In this document: piece by piece, positions 47,832 to 56,731 of the stretch
How the letters are laid out: each line of letters begins with the position of its first letter
How positions within the stretch are numbered: position 1 is the stretch's first letter
Source: Streptomyces rubrogriseus
GTDB lineage: Bacteria > Actinomycetota > Actinomycetes > Streptomycetales > Streptomycetaceae
Reading direction: 5' to 3'
DNA length: 64,000 bases
Assembly: GCF_027947575.1 (NCBI RefSeq)
Contig: NZ_CP116256.1
Span: forward strand, 4,712,001-4,776,000
Position numbers and translations under genes: made by a program
The notes under the pieces: generated by a model
What the model saw: the letters and a program-made list of their open reading frames with translations, nothing else
Told to the model about the DNA's origin: nothing
Databases searched by the model: none

Positions 47832-49007
47832 GTGCGTGTGATCGGCCTGATGTCAGGCACGTCCTACGACGCCATCGAGGCGGCCGCCGCGGACCTCGAA
47901 CTGCGGGGCGAGGCCCTGGTGATGCGCCCGCTCGGCCATCTCTCCGCCCCCTACCCGGACGGGCTGCGGGACCTGATCGCGGGCAGCCTGCCACCGGCGG
48001 CGGCGACGGTCGGGACCGTGGCCCGGCTCGACACCGGCATCGGGCAGGCTTTTGCCGACGTGGCCGTACGGGCGGTGCGCGAGCTGTGCGGGGGCGCCGC
48101 CGATCTGGTGGTCTCGCACGGGCAGACCGTGTACCACTGGGTGGAGGACGGTGCCGTGCGCGGCACCCTCCAGCTCGGCCAGCCCGCCTGGATCGCCGAG
48201 GCGACCGGTCTGCCCGTCGTGTCCGACCTGCGCGGCAGGGACGTCGCGGCCGGCGGTCAGGGGGCGCCGCTGGTGGCCATGACCGACGTGCTGGCCATGG
48301 CGGCACTGCCCGGCGTCCCCGCCGCCCTCAACCTCGGGGGGATCGCCAACGTCACCGTCGTCGCCCCGGGCGCCGAGCCGCTGGCCTTCGACACCGGCCC
48401 GGCCAACGCGCTGATGGACGCCGCCGTACGGCACTTCACCGGCGGTGCGGCCGCCTACGACGAGGACGGGCGCCGGGCCGGGGCCGGCCGGGTGGATCCG
48501 GGGCTGTTGCGGGTGCTGCTGGACGACCCGTACTACGGCAGGCCGGCTCCGAAGAGCACCGGCAAGGAGCAGTTCCACCTGCCCTATCTGCAGGCTGCGC
48601 TCGCCGTGGCGCCCGTGGCGGAACCCGACGACGTCCTGGCCACCCTGGCCCGGCTCACCGCCGTCACGGTGGCCGACGCCTGCCGGGCGCACGGCGTGAC
48701 GCGGCTCGTCGTGTCCGGCGGTGGCGCGCGCAACCCCGTGCTGATGGGCATGATCGCCGAGGAGCTGCCGGGGGTGGCCCTCGGTTCCAGCGACGCGCTC
48801 GGGCTGCCGTCCGACGCCAAGGAGGCACTTGCCTTCGCCCTCCTGGGCTTCCTGACCGTCAACGGCCTGCCCGGGGCGATCCCCTCGGGGACGGGTGCTC
48901 GCCGGGCGTCACTGCTCGGCAGCATCACGCCCGGGCGGGAGCCCCTGCGGCTGCCCGAGCCGGCCGGTGAGCCGCCCCGGGTGCTGCGCGTCGTCGGCGG
49001 GCCCTGA
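47832..49007 (+). CDS. anmK: Anhydro-N-acetylmuramic acid kinase
   Basis: Converts 1,6-anhydro-MurNAc and ATP to MurNAc-6-phosphate in murein recycling. Family motifs are intact: IGLMSGTSYDAIEAA at the N-terminus, VVSHGQTVYHW, LNLGGIANVTVV, LAFDTGPANALMD and the C-terminal VVSGGGARNPVLM. The length of 391 residues is typical. The start is GTG 47832 with GCAGGAG upstream. Being the third gene after the kinase and symporter, it completes a salvage module; the MurQ etherase needed next is not in this window. Confidence 0.95.
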   Translation: MRVIGLMSGTSYDAIEAAAADLELRGEALVMRPLGHLSAPYPDGLRDLIAGSLPPAAATVGTVARLDTGIGQAFADVAVRAVRELCGGAADLVVSHGQTVYHWVEDGAVRGTLQLGQPAWIAEATGLPVVSDLRGRDVAAGGQGAPLVAMTDVLAMAALPGVPAALNLGGIANVTVVAPGAEPLAFDTGPANALMDAAVRHFTGGAAAYDEDGRRAGAGRVDPGLLRVLLDDPYYGRPAPKSTGKEQFHLPYLQAALAVAPVAEPDDVLATLARLTAVTVADACRAHGVTRLVVSGGGARNPVLMGMIAEELPGVALGSSDALGLPSDAKEALAFALLGFLTVNGLPGAIPSGTGARRASLLGSITPGREPLRLPEPAGEPPRVLRVVGGP

Positions 49008-49031
49008 GCACTTCTGGGGGCGGGGGACGCC

Positions 49032-50078
49032 TCAGCCGAGGTCGCCGGTGCGGGCCCGCCGCCACAGGTCGACGTCACCGTCGACGACCGCGTACTCGTC
49101 GATCTCGGCCAGTTCGTCGTCGCCGAAGGACAGGTTGGCCAGGGCGGCGACGTTCTCCTCCAGCTGCTCGGGCCGGGAGGCACCGATCACCAGCGAGGTG
49201 ACGCGCGGGTCGCGCAGCGCCCAGGCGAGCGACATCTGCGCCAGGCTCTGGCCCCGGCGGGCGGCGATGTCGTTCAGGGCGCGCAGCCGCCGGACGGTGT
49301 CCTCGGTGAGCCAGCCGGTCGCGAAGGACTTGCCCTGGGTGGCGCGGGACCCCTCGGGCACACCGTCGAGATAGCGGCCGGTGAGCAGCCCCTGGGCCAG
49401 CGCGGTGAACCCGATGACGCCGAAGCCCTCGTCGGCGGCCGCGTCGAGCAGGCCCTCGGTCTCGATCCACCGGTTGAGCATGTTGTACGACGGCTGGTGG
49501 ATCAGCAGCGGTGTGCCCAGGTCGCGGAGGATCGCCGCGGCCTGCCGGGAGCGCTCGGCGTCGTAGGAGGAGATGCCGACGTAGAGCGCCTTGCCCTGCC
49601 GCACCGCCGTGTCCAGCGCCGTCATGGTCTCCTCCAGTGGGGTGGAGGCGTCCAGGCGGTGGGAGTAGAAGATGTCGACGTAGTCGAGACCGGTCCGCTT
49701 CAGTGACTGGTCGAGCGAGGCGAGCACGTATTTGCGGGAGCCGCCGCCCTGGCCGTACGGGCCGGGCCACATGTCCCACCCGGCCTTGGTGGAGACCACC
49801 AGCTCGTCGCGGTACGGCGCCAGGTCCTGCCGCATGATCCGGCCGAAGTTGATCTCGGCCGACCCGTAGGGCGGACCGTAGTTGTTGGCGAGGTCGTGGT
49901 GGGTGATACCTAGGTCGAAGGCGCGCAGGGCGATCCGCCGCTGGGCCTCGAACGGCTTGTCGTCGCCGAAGTTGTGCCAGTAGCCCAGGGAGAGCGCGGG
50001 CAGGTCGAGCCCGGAGCGTCCGGTGCGGCGGTAGAGCATGCTGCCGTCGTAGCGGCTGGGGTCCGCGATGTGGTTCAT
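49032..50078 (-). CDS. Aldo/keto reductase, YghZ type
   Basis: A 348-residue TIM-barrel oxidoreductase. It matches the L-glyceraldehyde 3-phosphate reductase group: LYRRTGRSGLDLPALSLGYWHNFGDDKPFE, ITHHDLANNYGPPYGSAE (catalytic Asp and Tyr), VVSTKAGWDMWPGPYGQGGGSRKY (catalytic Lys) and VDIFYSHRLD (His). It reduces aldehydes with NADPH and may detoxify methylglyoxal or L-glyceraldehyde 3-phosphate. It converges with anmK (24-bp gap). The start ATG 50078 has GGAG nearby. Confidence 0.92.
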   Translation of the reverse strand: MNHIADPSRYDGSMLYRRTGRSGLDLPALSLGYWHNFGDDKPFEAQRRIALRAFDLGITHHDLANNYGPPYGSAEINFGRIMRQDLAPYRDELVVSTKAGWDMWPGPYGQGGGSRKYVLASLDQSLKRTGLDYVDIFYSHRLDASTPLEETMTALDTAVRQGKALYVGISSYDAERSRQAAAILRDLGTPLLIHQPSYNMLNRWIETEGLLDAAADEGFGVIGFTALAQGLLTGRYLDGVPEGSRATQGKSFATGWLTEDTVRRLRALNDIAARRGQSLAQMSLAWALRDPRVTSLVIGASRPEQLEENVAALANLSFGDDELAEIDEYAVVDGDVDLWRRARTGDLG

Positions 50079-50242
50079 GGGGGTTCTCCGGCGGGGAAGC
50101 GGGTCGGGCGGCCCGCGCCGCGTGACCGTCCGGCCACGGCGGCATCGCGGGCGCCGTCAGTTTCTCACCGTCGTCGGCGGGGTGATCCACCTGGTCGCAC
50201 TCGTCCCGTCCGGCGTCGCGGTCCCCGGCGGACCGCCGGCGG

Positions 50243-50608
50243 TCAGGTGGAGATGGTGGTGACCGCTTCGACTCCGTAGGTGCGCGCGTAACCGTTTTCC
50301 GTGCCCACCAGGAGGTCGACGACCTCGAAGTACCGGTCCCAGAAGGGCGTCTCGCGCAGGGCGTCGACGAGGAGCTGATAGGCGTGGTGGTCGTCGGCCT
50401 CCCAGACCCACACGTCGGTGACGCGGGCGGAGTAGAACTCCGTGTCGTAGAAGCGTGACCGGACGCCGGTGGTCCTGGCCCTGACGACGGGGACGACCTC
50501 CGTGGTGAAGGCGTGCACCCGCTCCTCGACGGTCAGGGCGAGCCACTCGGGTGTGGTCTTGACGAGCATGAACGCGGTGACCGGGGTGTGGGCCGTCTCT
50601 TCGGGCAT
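50243..50608 (-). CDS. Darcynin-like protein
   Basis: A 121-residue protein. [34 protein letters not shown] and [58 protein letters not shown] follow the darcynin family, which has a dimeric alpha/beta-barrel fold and no assigned role. It is on the same strand as the NmrA-type reductase (64-bp gap), so the two may be co-transcribed and serve the same pathway. Confidence 0.85.
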   Translation of the reverse strand: MPEETAHTPVTAFMLVKTTPEWLALTVEERVHAFTTEVVPVVRARTTGVRSRFYDTEFYSARVTDVWVWEADDHHAYQLLVDALRETPFWDRYFEVVDLLVGTENGYARTYGVEAVTTIST

Positions 50609-50672
50609 GGTTGCTCCTTGTTTCGGGGCGAGAGTGGGTGTGCGGGGATGGCCGGAGTGCGGGGGTGAGGAG

Positions 50673-51566
50673 TCAGGACAGGACCACGGGCGCGAGGGTC
50701 CGGGCGACCCAGTCCTCGAAGGTGGTCGGGGTGGCCGTGTCCGGGGTGCGGGCGACGCCCGCGTCGAGGCCGTCGTCCTTGGCCCGCTTCATGTCGACGA
50801 CGCCGTCCACGAACTCCCGGTCGAGGCCGTGGCCGACGAGGGTGGTGCGCAGGTCGTCGAACGCCTGGCGTTCGTAGCGGACGGGGCGGCCGAGCTGTTC
50901 GGTCATGATGCGGGCCATGTCGTTGGGCGACAGGTCCCGCGGCCCGAGCACCGGGACGCTGCCGGTGCCGGTCCAGGACCGGTCGAGCAGGAGGCCGGCG
51001 GCCACGGCGGCGATGTCGGCGACGGCCACGAGGGGGGCCTTGCGCTCGGCGTCGACGACGTCGGTGAAGCAGCCGCGCTCCCGGATCGAAGCGGCCTCCT
51101 CCAGCAGGTTCTCGAAGAACGACGGGCTCGCCAGGGCCCGGTGGGCGACGCCGGTTTCCGCGATGAGGTCGTCCACGGCGAGGGACGCGGTGACGAGCCC
51201 CGCCCGGGCCGCGACCGGGGTGCCGCGGCCGAGTGCGGAGACGCCGACGACATGGCCGACACGGTGTGCGGCGAGCGCGTTCGCCGCGGGCCGGGTGAAG
51301 CCCCGGTAGGCGTCGTCCGGGGCGCGGGAGGCGTCCGGCGGGACGAGCCAGAAGACGGCATCGGCGCCGTCGAAGGCACGGTCGACGACTGCGGGGTCAC
51401 CGTGCGAGCCGGTGACCACCTCGACGCGCTCACGCACCGGGTCGGCCAGGCGTGCGGGGTCGCGCACGATCACGCGCAGTTCCTCGCCCCGGGCGGGGGC
51501 GGACTCCAGGAGCAGGGGCAGCAGCCGGCGCCCGATGTTCCCGGTGGGGGCAGTGATGACGATCAT
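50673..51566 (-). CDS. NAD(P)-binding NmrA-type oxidoreductase
   Basis: A 297-residue atypical short-chain dehydrogenase. The dinucleotide motif is [20 protein letters not shown] (variant of GxxGxxG). VFWLVPPD and [11 protein letters not shown] occupy the usual active-site edge; the catalytic Tyr is absent, as in NmrA sensors and NAD(P)H-quinone oxidoreductases. It may act as a redox sensor or reductase. ATG 51566 was chosen because it starts at the Rossmann strand. It is divergent from a LysR gene. Confidence 0.88.
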   Translation of the reverse strand: MIVITAPTGNIGRRLLPLLLESAPARGEELRVIVRDPARLADPVRERVEVVTGSHGDPAVVDRAFDGADAVFWLVPPDASRAPDDAYRGFTRPAANALAAHRVGHVVGVSALGRGTPVAARAGLVTASLAVDDLIAETGVAHRALASPSFFENLLEEAASIRERGCFTDVVDAERKAPLVAVADIAAVAAGLLLDRSWTGTGSVPVLGPRDLSPNDMARIMTEQLGRPVRYERQAFDDLRTTLVGHGLDREFVDGVVDMKRAKDDGLDAGVARTPDTATPTTFEDWVARTLAPVVLS

Positions 51567-51669
51567 GAAAACCTCGTGGGTCGTTCCGTTCGGGTACGCC
51601 CACATCCTGCGGAGCCGCGCGGTGTTGCCACAATGGGAACTTCAGCAAGGGATTGTTGCCCAGAACGGA

Positions 51670-52638
51670 ATGACACTGGTGAACAGCACAGATCGGATCG
51701 CGCCGGTCATCGACGCCAACCTCGCCGTGGCGCTCGACGCCCTGCTGGCCGAGCAGAGCGTCACCCGCGCCGCCGCCCGCATGCGCACCTCCCCCGCCGC
51801 CATGAGCCGCACCCTCGGCCGCCTCCGCCGTCTCCTCCAGGACCCCCTGCTGGTCCGGGCGGGGCAGACCATGGTGCCGACCCCGAGGGCGCTGGCCCTG
51901 CGGGACGAGGCCGCCACCGTCGTACGCCGGCTCGGCGCGCTGCTGACCCCGGCCACCGGCGTCGACCCGGCCACCCTGCGCAGCACCTTCAGCATCCAGG
52001 CCGCCGACCTGGTCGGCGCGGCCCTCGCCACCGGGCTGCTGACGCTGGCCGGACGGGAGGCGCCGGGGATCTCGCTGCGGTTTCGGGCCGAGGAACTGGA
52101 GGCCGGACCGGCCCTGCGCGACGGCCGGGTGGACCTGGAGGTCGGGGCGATCGACCACGTGGACCCCGAGACGCAGGTCGAGGAGCTGGTCACCCTGCGG
52201 ATGACGGCGGCCGTCCGGCCCGGTCACCCGCTCACCGAAGGGCCTCTGACCGCGGCGCGGTTCGCCGCCGCCGAGCACGTCGGAGTCAGCCGCCGCGGCC
52301 GGTTCGACGGTCCGGTCGACGCCGCCCTCGCCGAGCACGGCCTCAGCCGCCGGGTCGCCGTCGTCCTGCCGGGGCATCTGGCCGCCCTGTCCCTCGCCGC
52401 CCGCACCGACGTCGTCGCGCTGGTGCCCGCCGCGCCGGACGGCGACTCCTCACCCGGCCCGCTCACCGAACAGGCCTCGGTCCTCGGACTGCGCCTCCTC
52501 GACATCCCGCTGCCACTGCCGCCGGTGACCATCGGCATGGCCTGGCATCCCCGGCACACGGCCGACGGCGCGCACCACTGGCTGCGCGCCGCGGTCCGCC
52601 GGGTGCTGTGCGCCGAGCCGTCCGGCGGGCGCGGGTAG
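51670..52638 (+). CDS. LysR-family transcriptional regulator
   Basis: A 322-residue regulator. The HTH is LLAEQSVTRAAARMRTSPAAMSRTLGRLRRLL. The effector domain has DPATLRSTFSIQAADLVGAALATGLL and LRMTAAVRPGHPL, typical of the NodD/PcpR-like LysR subgroup. It is divergent from the NmrA-type reductase across about 100 bp that includes ACAAT...ATTGT half-sites (near 51632 and 51653), so it probably regulates that gene and the darcynin. Confidence 0.9.
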   Translation: MTLVNSTDRIAPVIDANLAVALDALLAEQSVTRAAARMRTSPAAMSRTLGRLRRLLQDPLLVRAGQTMVPTPRALALRDEAATVVRRLGALLTPATGVDPATLRSTFSIQAADLVGAALATGLLTLAGREAPGISLRFRAEELEAGPALRDGRVDLEVGAIDHVDPETQVEELVTLRMTAAVRPGHPLTEGPLTAARFAAAEHVGVSRRGRFDGPVDAALAEHGLSRRVAVVLPGHLAALSLAARTDVVALVPAAPDGDSSPGPLTEQASVLGLRLLDIPLPLPPVTIGMAWHPRHTADGAHHWLRAAVRRVLCAEPSGGRG

Positions 52639-53079
52639 CCGGGGCGCGGGCGGGACAGGGCGCCGATCCGTCTTCCCCACGGCCGCAGCAACCGCCGCAT
52701 CCGCCGCCCCGCCGCGCCCGCTCCGCTTGCGGGGCCGGGCGGCGGCGGAGACTGATACGGACGACGGCACTCCGGAAGGCCTGGACGGATGGGCGAGCAC
52801 GCGGTGCGTCCCGGCGCCGGGACGCGGCACGGCCGACGAGCCGACGCGCCGACGGGATCCGCCCCTCCCCCTCCTGCCCGGCCCGCGCCGGCACCCGCTC
52901 CCGATTGGCGCGGCCGCTCCTGGGCACACGTGCCGCGGGAACCACGCGGGCCGGGGCACCGGGCACGGCCCGGGCGTCGGCGGGACCGCTCTGCCAGGCA
53001 GGGCGGAGGGGGTCCCGCACCCCGTGTTCGAGTCGCGCGGCTCCTGGGCGTCAGCCACTCCCCGACGAAAGGCAGTCTC
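52639..53079. other. 441-bp stretch without a convincing gene, upstream of catalase
   Basis: No frame here has a ribosome site, family motif or natural composition; the longest open frames are Arg/Pro/Ala-rich shadows. The region probably holds the catalase promoter. A GTT-N16-GGGCGT arrangement at about 53022-53048 loosely resembles a stress sigma-B-type promoter, but the match is poor. Confidence 0.4.
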
Positions 53080-54600
53080 ATGACGGACACCCCGCCCGCC
53101 ACCACCACGGACTCCGGCGCACCGGCGGAGAGCGACGAACACTCGCTCACCGCGGGCCCGGCGGGTCCGGTCCTCCTCCAGGACGCCTACCTCATCGAGC
53201 AGATGGCGCAGTTCAACCGGGAGCGCATCCCGGAACGCCAGCCGCACGCCAAGGGCAGCGGCGCCTTCGGCCACTTCGAGGTGACGCACGACGTGAGCGC
53301 CTACACCAAGGCGGCCGTCTTCCAGCCGGGCACGCGGACCGACCTGGTCGCCCGGTTCTCGACCGTCGCCGGCGAACGCGGCAGCCCGGACACCTGGCGC
53401 GACCCGCGGGGCTTCGCGGTGAAGTTCTACACCAGCCAGGGCAACTACGACATGGTCGGCAACAACACGCCGGTCTTCTTCGTCAAGGACCCGATGAAGT
53501 TCCAGCACTTCATCCGGTCGCAGAAGCGCCGGGCGGACAGCAACCTGCGCGACCACGACATGCAGTGGGACTTCTGGACGCTCTCGCCGGAATCCGCGCA
53601 CCAGGTCACCTGGCTCATGGGAGACCGCGGCATCCCGCGCACCTGGCGGCACATGAACGGCTACACCTCCCACACCTACATGTGGATCAACGCCTCGGGC
53701 GAGCGCTTCTGGGTGAAGTACCACTTCAAGACGGACCAGGGCATCGAGTTCTTCACCCAGCACGAGGCCGACCAGATGGCCGCGGCCGACACCGACTACC
53801 ACATGCGGGACCTCTTCGAGCACATCCGCGACGGCGACTTCCCGAGCTGGACGCTGCACGTGCAGGTCATGCCGTACGAGGAGGCCGCGGGCTACCGGTT
53901 CAACCCCTTCGACCTGACGAAGGTGTGGCCGCACGGCGACTACCCGCTGATCCCGGTCGGCCGCATGACGCTGGACCGGAACCCGACGGACAACCACGCC
54001 GAGATCGAGCAGGCGGCCTTCCAGCCCAACAACCTGGTCCCCGGCATCGGCCCGAGCCCGGACCGCATGCTGCTGGCCCGGCTGTTCTCGTACGCCGACG
54101 CCCACCGCTACCGGATCGGCGCGAACTACCAGCAGCTTCCCGTGAACGCCCCGGTCGTCGATGTCCGCACCTACTCCAAGGACGGTGCGATGGCCTACCG
54201 CAAGACGACCGATCCGGTCTACGCGCCGAACTCCAAGGGGGGTCCGGCCGCCGACACCGAGCACTTCGGCACGCCGCCCAGCTGGGAGACGGACGGGTCC
54301 ATCACGCGCACGGCCTACGTCAGCCACGCCGAGGACGACGACTGGGGGCAGCCGGGCACCCTGGTCCGCGAGGTGCTGGACGACGCGGCCCGGGACCGGC
54401 TGGTCGACAACGTGGTGGACCACCTCCTCAACGAGGTGACCGAGCCCGTGCTGCAGCGGGCGTTCGAGTACTGGTCGAACATCGACAGGACCATCGGCGA
54501 CCGCATCGCCAAGGGGGTGCGGGCGAAGGCGGGCGAGAAGGACTTCAAGGCCGCCGAGCAGCGCAATCCGGCCCGGCAGTCCATGCAGGACAAGGCCTGA
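53080..54600 (+). CDS. Monofunctional haem catalase
   Basis: A 506-residue catalase that dismutates hydrogen peroxide. The active-site His is in [23 protein letters not shown], the Asn in [15 protein letters not shown], and the haem-ligand Tyr in [15 protein letters not shown]. The N-terminal [18 protein letters not shown] and core [10 protein letters not shown] are also conserved. It belongs with clade 3 small-subunit enzymes by length. GAAAGG precedes ATG 53080. No regulator such as CatR or FurA is adjacent. A strong terminator follows it. Confidence 0.95.
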   Translation: MTDTPPATTTDSGAPAESDEHSLTAGPAGPVLLQDAYLIEQMAQFNRERIPERQPHAKGSGAFGHFEVTHDVSAYTKAAVFQPGTRTDLVARFSTVAGERGSPDTWRDPRGFAVKFYTSQGNYDMVGNNTPVFFVKDPMKFQHFIRSQKRRADSNLRDHDMQWDFWTLSPESAHQVTWLMGDRGIPRTWRHMNGYTSHTYMWINASGERFWVKYHFKTDQGIEFFTQHEADQMAAADTDYHMRDLFEHIRDGDFPSWTLHVQVMPYEEAAGYRFNPFDLTKVWPHGDYPLIPVGRMTLDRNPTDNHAEIEQAAFQPNNLVPGIGPSPDRMLLARLFSYADAHRYRIGANYQQLPVNAPVVDVRTYSKDGAMAYRKTTDPVYAPNSKGGPAADTEHFGTPPSWETDGSITRTAYVSHAEDDDWGQPGTLVREVLDDAARDRLVDNVVDHLLNEVTEPVLQRAFEYWSNIDRTIGDRIAKGVRAKAGEKDFKAAEQRNPARQSMQDKA

Positions 54601-54622
54601 GTCCTCCCGCGGTTCTCCGCTC

Positions 54623-54658
54623 CGACGGGGCGTGCGCCGACCGGCGCACGCCCCGTCG
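54623..54658 (+). terminator. Strong catalase terminator
   Basis: A perfect 16-bp stem (54623-54638 with 54643-54658; left arm CGACGGGGCGTGCGCC) with a 4-nt GACC loop starts 22 bp after the catalase stop. No U-tract. Confidence 0.88.
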
Positions 54659-54863
54659 CGCATGACCGGCGGGACTCCGTCGCAGGCGGTTGCGCCGAGG
54701 TCGCGGCATGGGCTCGTCGGAGTGCGGGCTGTTAGCATCCGGGCGTGCGTTGATCTGCGGTGCGGTGGCCTCGGCCGCCGCGGACGGAGTGACCGCCCTC
54801 TCGTCGACCGGACGTCGAGGGCGGCTCGGCATGTCTCCCGTCAAGCAGTCCGGAGGTCCGCAC

Positions 54864-55625
54864 GTGTCCGCACCGCATCCGATGACCTATGAGGCGTTCC
54901 TCGCGCACGCCACCGCCGACCCCGACGTCGTCGGTCTGGTCCTCAAGGGTTCCCACGCCCACGACGGCATGCCCACCCGGCACTCCGACCACGACGTGTA
55001 CGTCGTGGTCACCGACGAGGCGCGGACCGGCCTGCGGGGACTCGACGGTTTCCGCTCCGCCCGGCTGGACCTGGTCGTCGTGACGGTGGCGGAGTTCGAC
55101 CGGCTCGGCGGCTGGGAGCGCTACGCGATCGCGCGGGCCCGGGTCCTGCTCGACCGGCTCGGCGGGCGCATCGCGAGGATGGTGACCGCCAAGGGGCGGC
55201 TCGGCGCCGCGGAGGCCTCGCGGGTCGCGGCCGCCCGGCTGGACGCCTACGCCAACTCTCACTACCGGTCGCTCAAGAACGCCCGGGACGGGCATCCGCT
55301 CGCCGCGCGGCTCGACGCGGCGGACAGCCTCGGCTTCCTGCTGGAGCTGCTGTTCGCCCTCGACCGCCGTCCGCGCCCCTACAACAAGTACCTGGAGTGG
55401 GAACTGGACCGGTTCCCGCTCCCGGGGTGGGACGGGCACGAACTCCTGGCCACGCTCGGACGGATCACCGGGGCCGGTGGCACGGACGTGCAGCGAGAGC
55501 TGTTCGGCAGGGTCGAGGCCGCGGCGCGCGGGGCGGGACACGCGGCGACGCTGGACGCCTGGGGCGACGACCTCGCGCTGATGCGTCCGCGGCACCGCGG
55601 CGCGTTCGCTGACGGCCAGCCATGA
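54864..55625 (+). CDS. Nucleotidyltransferase-fold protein
   Basis: A 253-residue protein. The polymerase-beta-like motif is VLKGSHAHDGMPTRHSDHDVYVVV, in which GS and the D-x-D pair (DHD) are the nucleotide- and metal-binding residues. A further acid lies in LDLVVVTVAEFD. The C-terminal helical part carries KNARDGHPLAARLDAADSLGFLLELLFALDRRPRPYNKYLEWEL, as in stand-alone nucleotidyltransferases related to aminoglycoside modifiers. The substrate is unknown. GTG 54864 has GGAGG seven bases upstream. Its stop overlaps the first part of the epimerase operator region. Confidence 0.85.
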   Translation: MSAPHPMTYEAFLAHATADPDVVGLVLKGSHAHDGMPTRHSDHDVYVVVTDEARTGLRGLDGFRSARLDLVVVTVAEFDRLGGWERYAIARARVLLDRLGGRIARMVTAKGRLGAAEASRVAAARLDAYANSHYRSLKNARDGHPLAARLDAADSLGFLLELLFALDRRPRPYNKYLEWELDRFPLPGWDGHELLATLGRITGAGGTDVQRELFGRVEAAARGAGHAATLDAWGDDLALMRPRHRGAFADGQP

Positions 55626-55677
55626 CAGTCACTGACATCGCATGTTACCTTCGATGACAGCGGCTGTCATCGAAGGT
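55622..55677. promoter_or_regulatory. Long palindromic operator plus second half-copy upstream of epimerase
   Basis: Perfect 14-bp arms (55647-55660, ACCTTCGATGACAG, and 55664-55677) surround a 3-bp CGG centre. A degenerate copy, ATGACAG-TCA-CTGACAT (one mismatch), lies at 55622-55638. The sites are about 100 bp upstream of the epimerase start. No regulator gene adjoins, so the protein is encoded elsewhere. Confidence 0.85.
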
Positions 55678-55759
55678 CTCGGTGCCGCGCCCGTCACCCG
55701 TACCCGCACCCGGTCCCGGACGGGCAGCCGCCGTACACCGACATACCTGGAGGAATCTC

Positions 55760-56680
55760 ATGCGTGTTTTCGTCACCGGCGCCTCCGGCTGGATCGGCTC
55801 AGCCGTCGTTCCCGAGCTCATCGGGGCCGGACATCAGGTCGTGGGACTCGCCCGTTCGGACGCCTCGGCCGAGGCGCTCACCGCGGCCGGGGCCGGCGTG
55901 GTCCGGGGCACCCTGGACGACCTCGACGTCCTGCGGCGGGCCGCCGCCGACTCGGACGGGGTCGTCCACCTGGCCTTCAAGCACGACATCGCGTTCTCCG
56001 GCGACTTCAAGGGCGCCGGCGAGGCCGACCGGCGGGCCGTCGAGGTGATCGGCGAGGCGCTCGCCGGGTCCGACCGGCCGTTCACGATCGCGTCCGGTAC
56101 GCCCGCGATCCCCGGGCACGTGGCTACCGAGCGCGACGGCCACGACGCGGACCGGGCCGCGGCCGCCCGGGGCGACGCCCAGCACATCCGGGCCGTCACC
56201 GCCGAGCTGACCCTCTCCCTGTCCGCCCGCGGTGTCCGCTCCTCGGTGGTACGGCTGGCGCCGACCAATCACGGCGAGGGGGACAACGGGTTCGTACCGG
56301 CCCTCATCGGGATCGCCCGCGGCAAGGGCGTCTCCGGGTACATCGGCGACGGCGCCAACCGCTGGTCGGCCGCGCACCGTCTCGACTCCGCGCGCCTGTT
56401 CCGCCTCGCGCTGGAGAAGGCCCCGGCGGGCTCGACGCTGCACGCCGTCGCGGAGGAGGGCCTGCCGGTGCGGGACCTCGCCGAGGTGGTGGGCCGGCAG
56501 CTGGGCCTGCCGGTGGTGTCGGTCCCGGCCGCGGACGCGGAGGCCCACTTCGGCTGGCTGGCGGGGCCCCTCGCGGCCAACCGCGCGGCCTCCAGCGTCC
56601 TGACCCGCGAGCTGCTGGGATGGGAGCCCGTCCAGCCCGGGCTCGTCGAGGACCTGGAGCAGGGCCACTACTTCAAGTAG
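55760..56680 (+). CDS. NAD-dependent epimerase/dehydratase-family (atypical SDR) protein
   Basis: A 306-residue reductase. The Rossmann motif is MRVFVTGASGWIGSAVV (GxxGxxG) and the NAD-contact region VVHLAFKHDIAF. The usual YxxxK is not evident; TIASGTPAIPG replaces the catalytic Ser/Tyr region, as in atypical SDRs. Close relatives are annotated as 3-beta-hydroxysteroid dehydrogenase-like or NAD-dependent epimerase of unknown substrate. GGAGGAA precedes ATG 55760. The large palindrome upstream indicates inducible expression. Confidence 0.88.
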   Translation: MRVFVTGASGWIGSAVVPELIGAGHQVVGLARSDASAEALTAAGAGVVRGTLDDLDVLRRAAADSDGVVHLAFKHDIAFSGDFKGAGEADRRAVEVIGEALAGSDRPFTIASGTPAIPGHVATERDGHDADRAAAARGDAQHIRAVTAELTLSLSARGVRSSVVRLAPTNHGEGDNGFVPALIGIARGKGVSGYIGDGANRWSAAHRLDSARLFRLALEKAPAGSTLHAVAEEGLPVRDLAEVVGRQLGLPVVSVPAADAEAHFGWLAGPLAANRAASSVLTRELLGWEPVQPGLVEDLEQGHYFK

Positions 56681-56731
56681 CCCGGTGGCCTCCCGCGGCC
56701 CCGGCTGCCGCGAGGGGCCCCGGGCCGGGCC

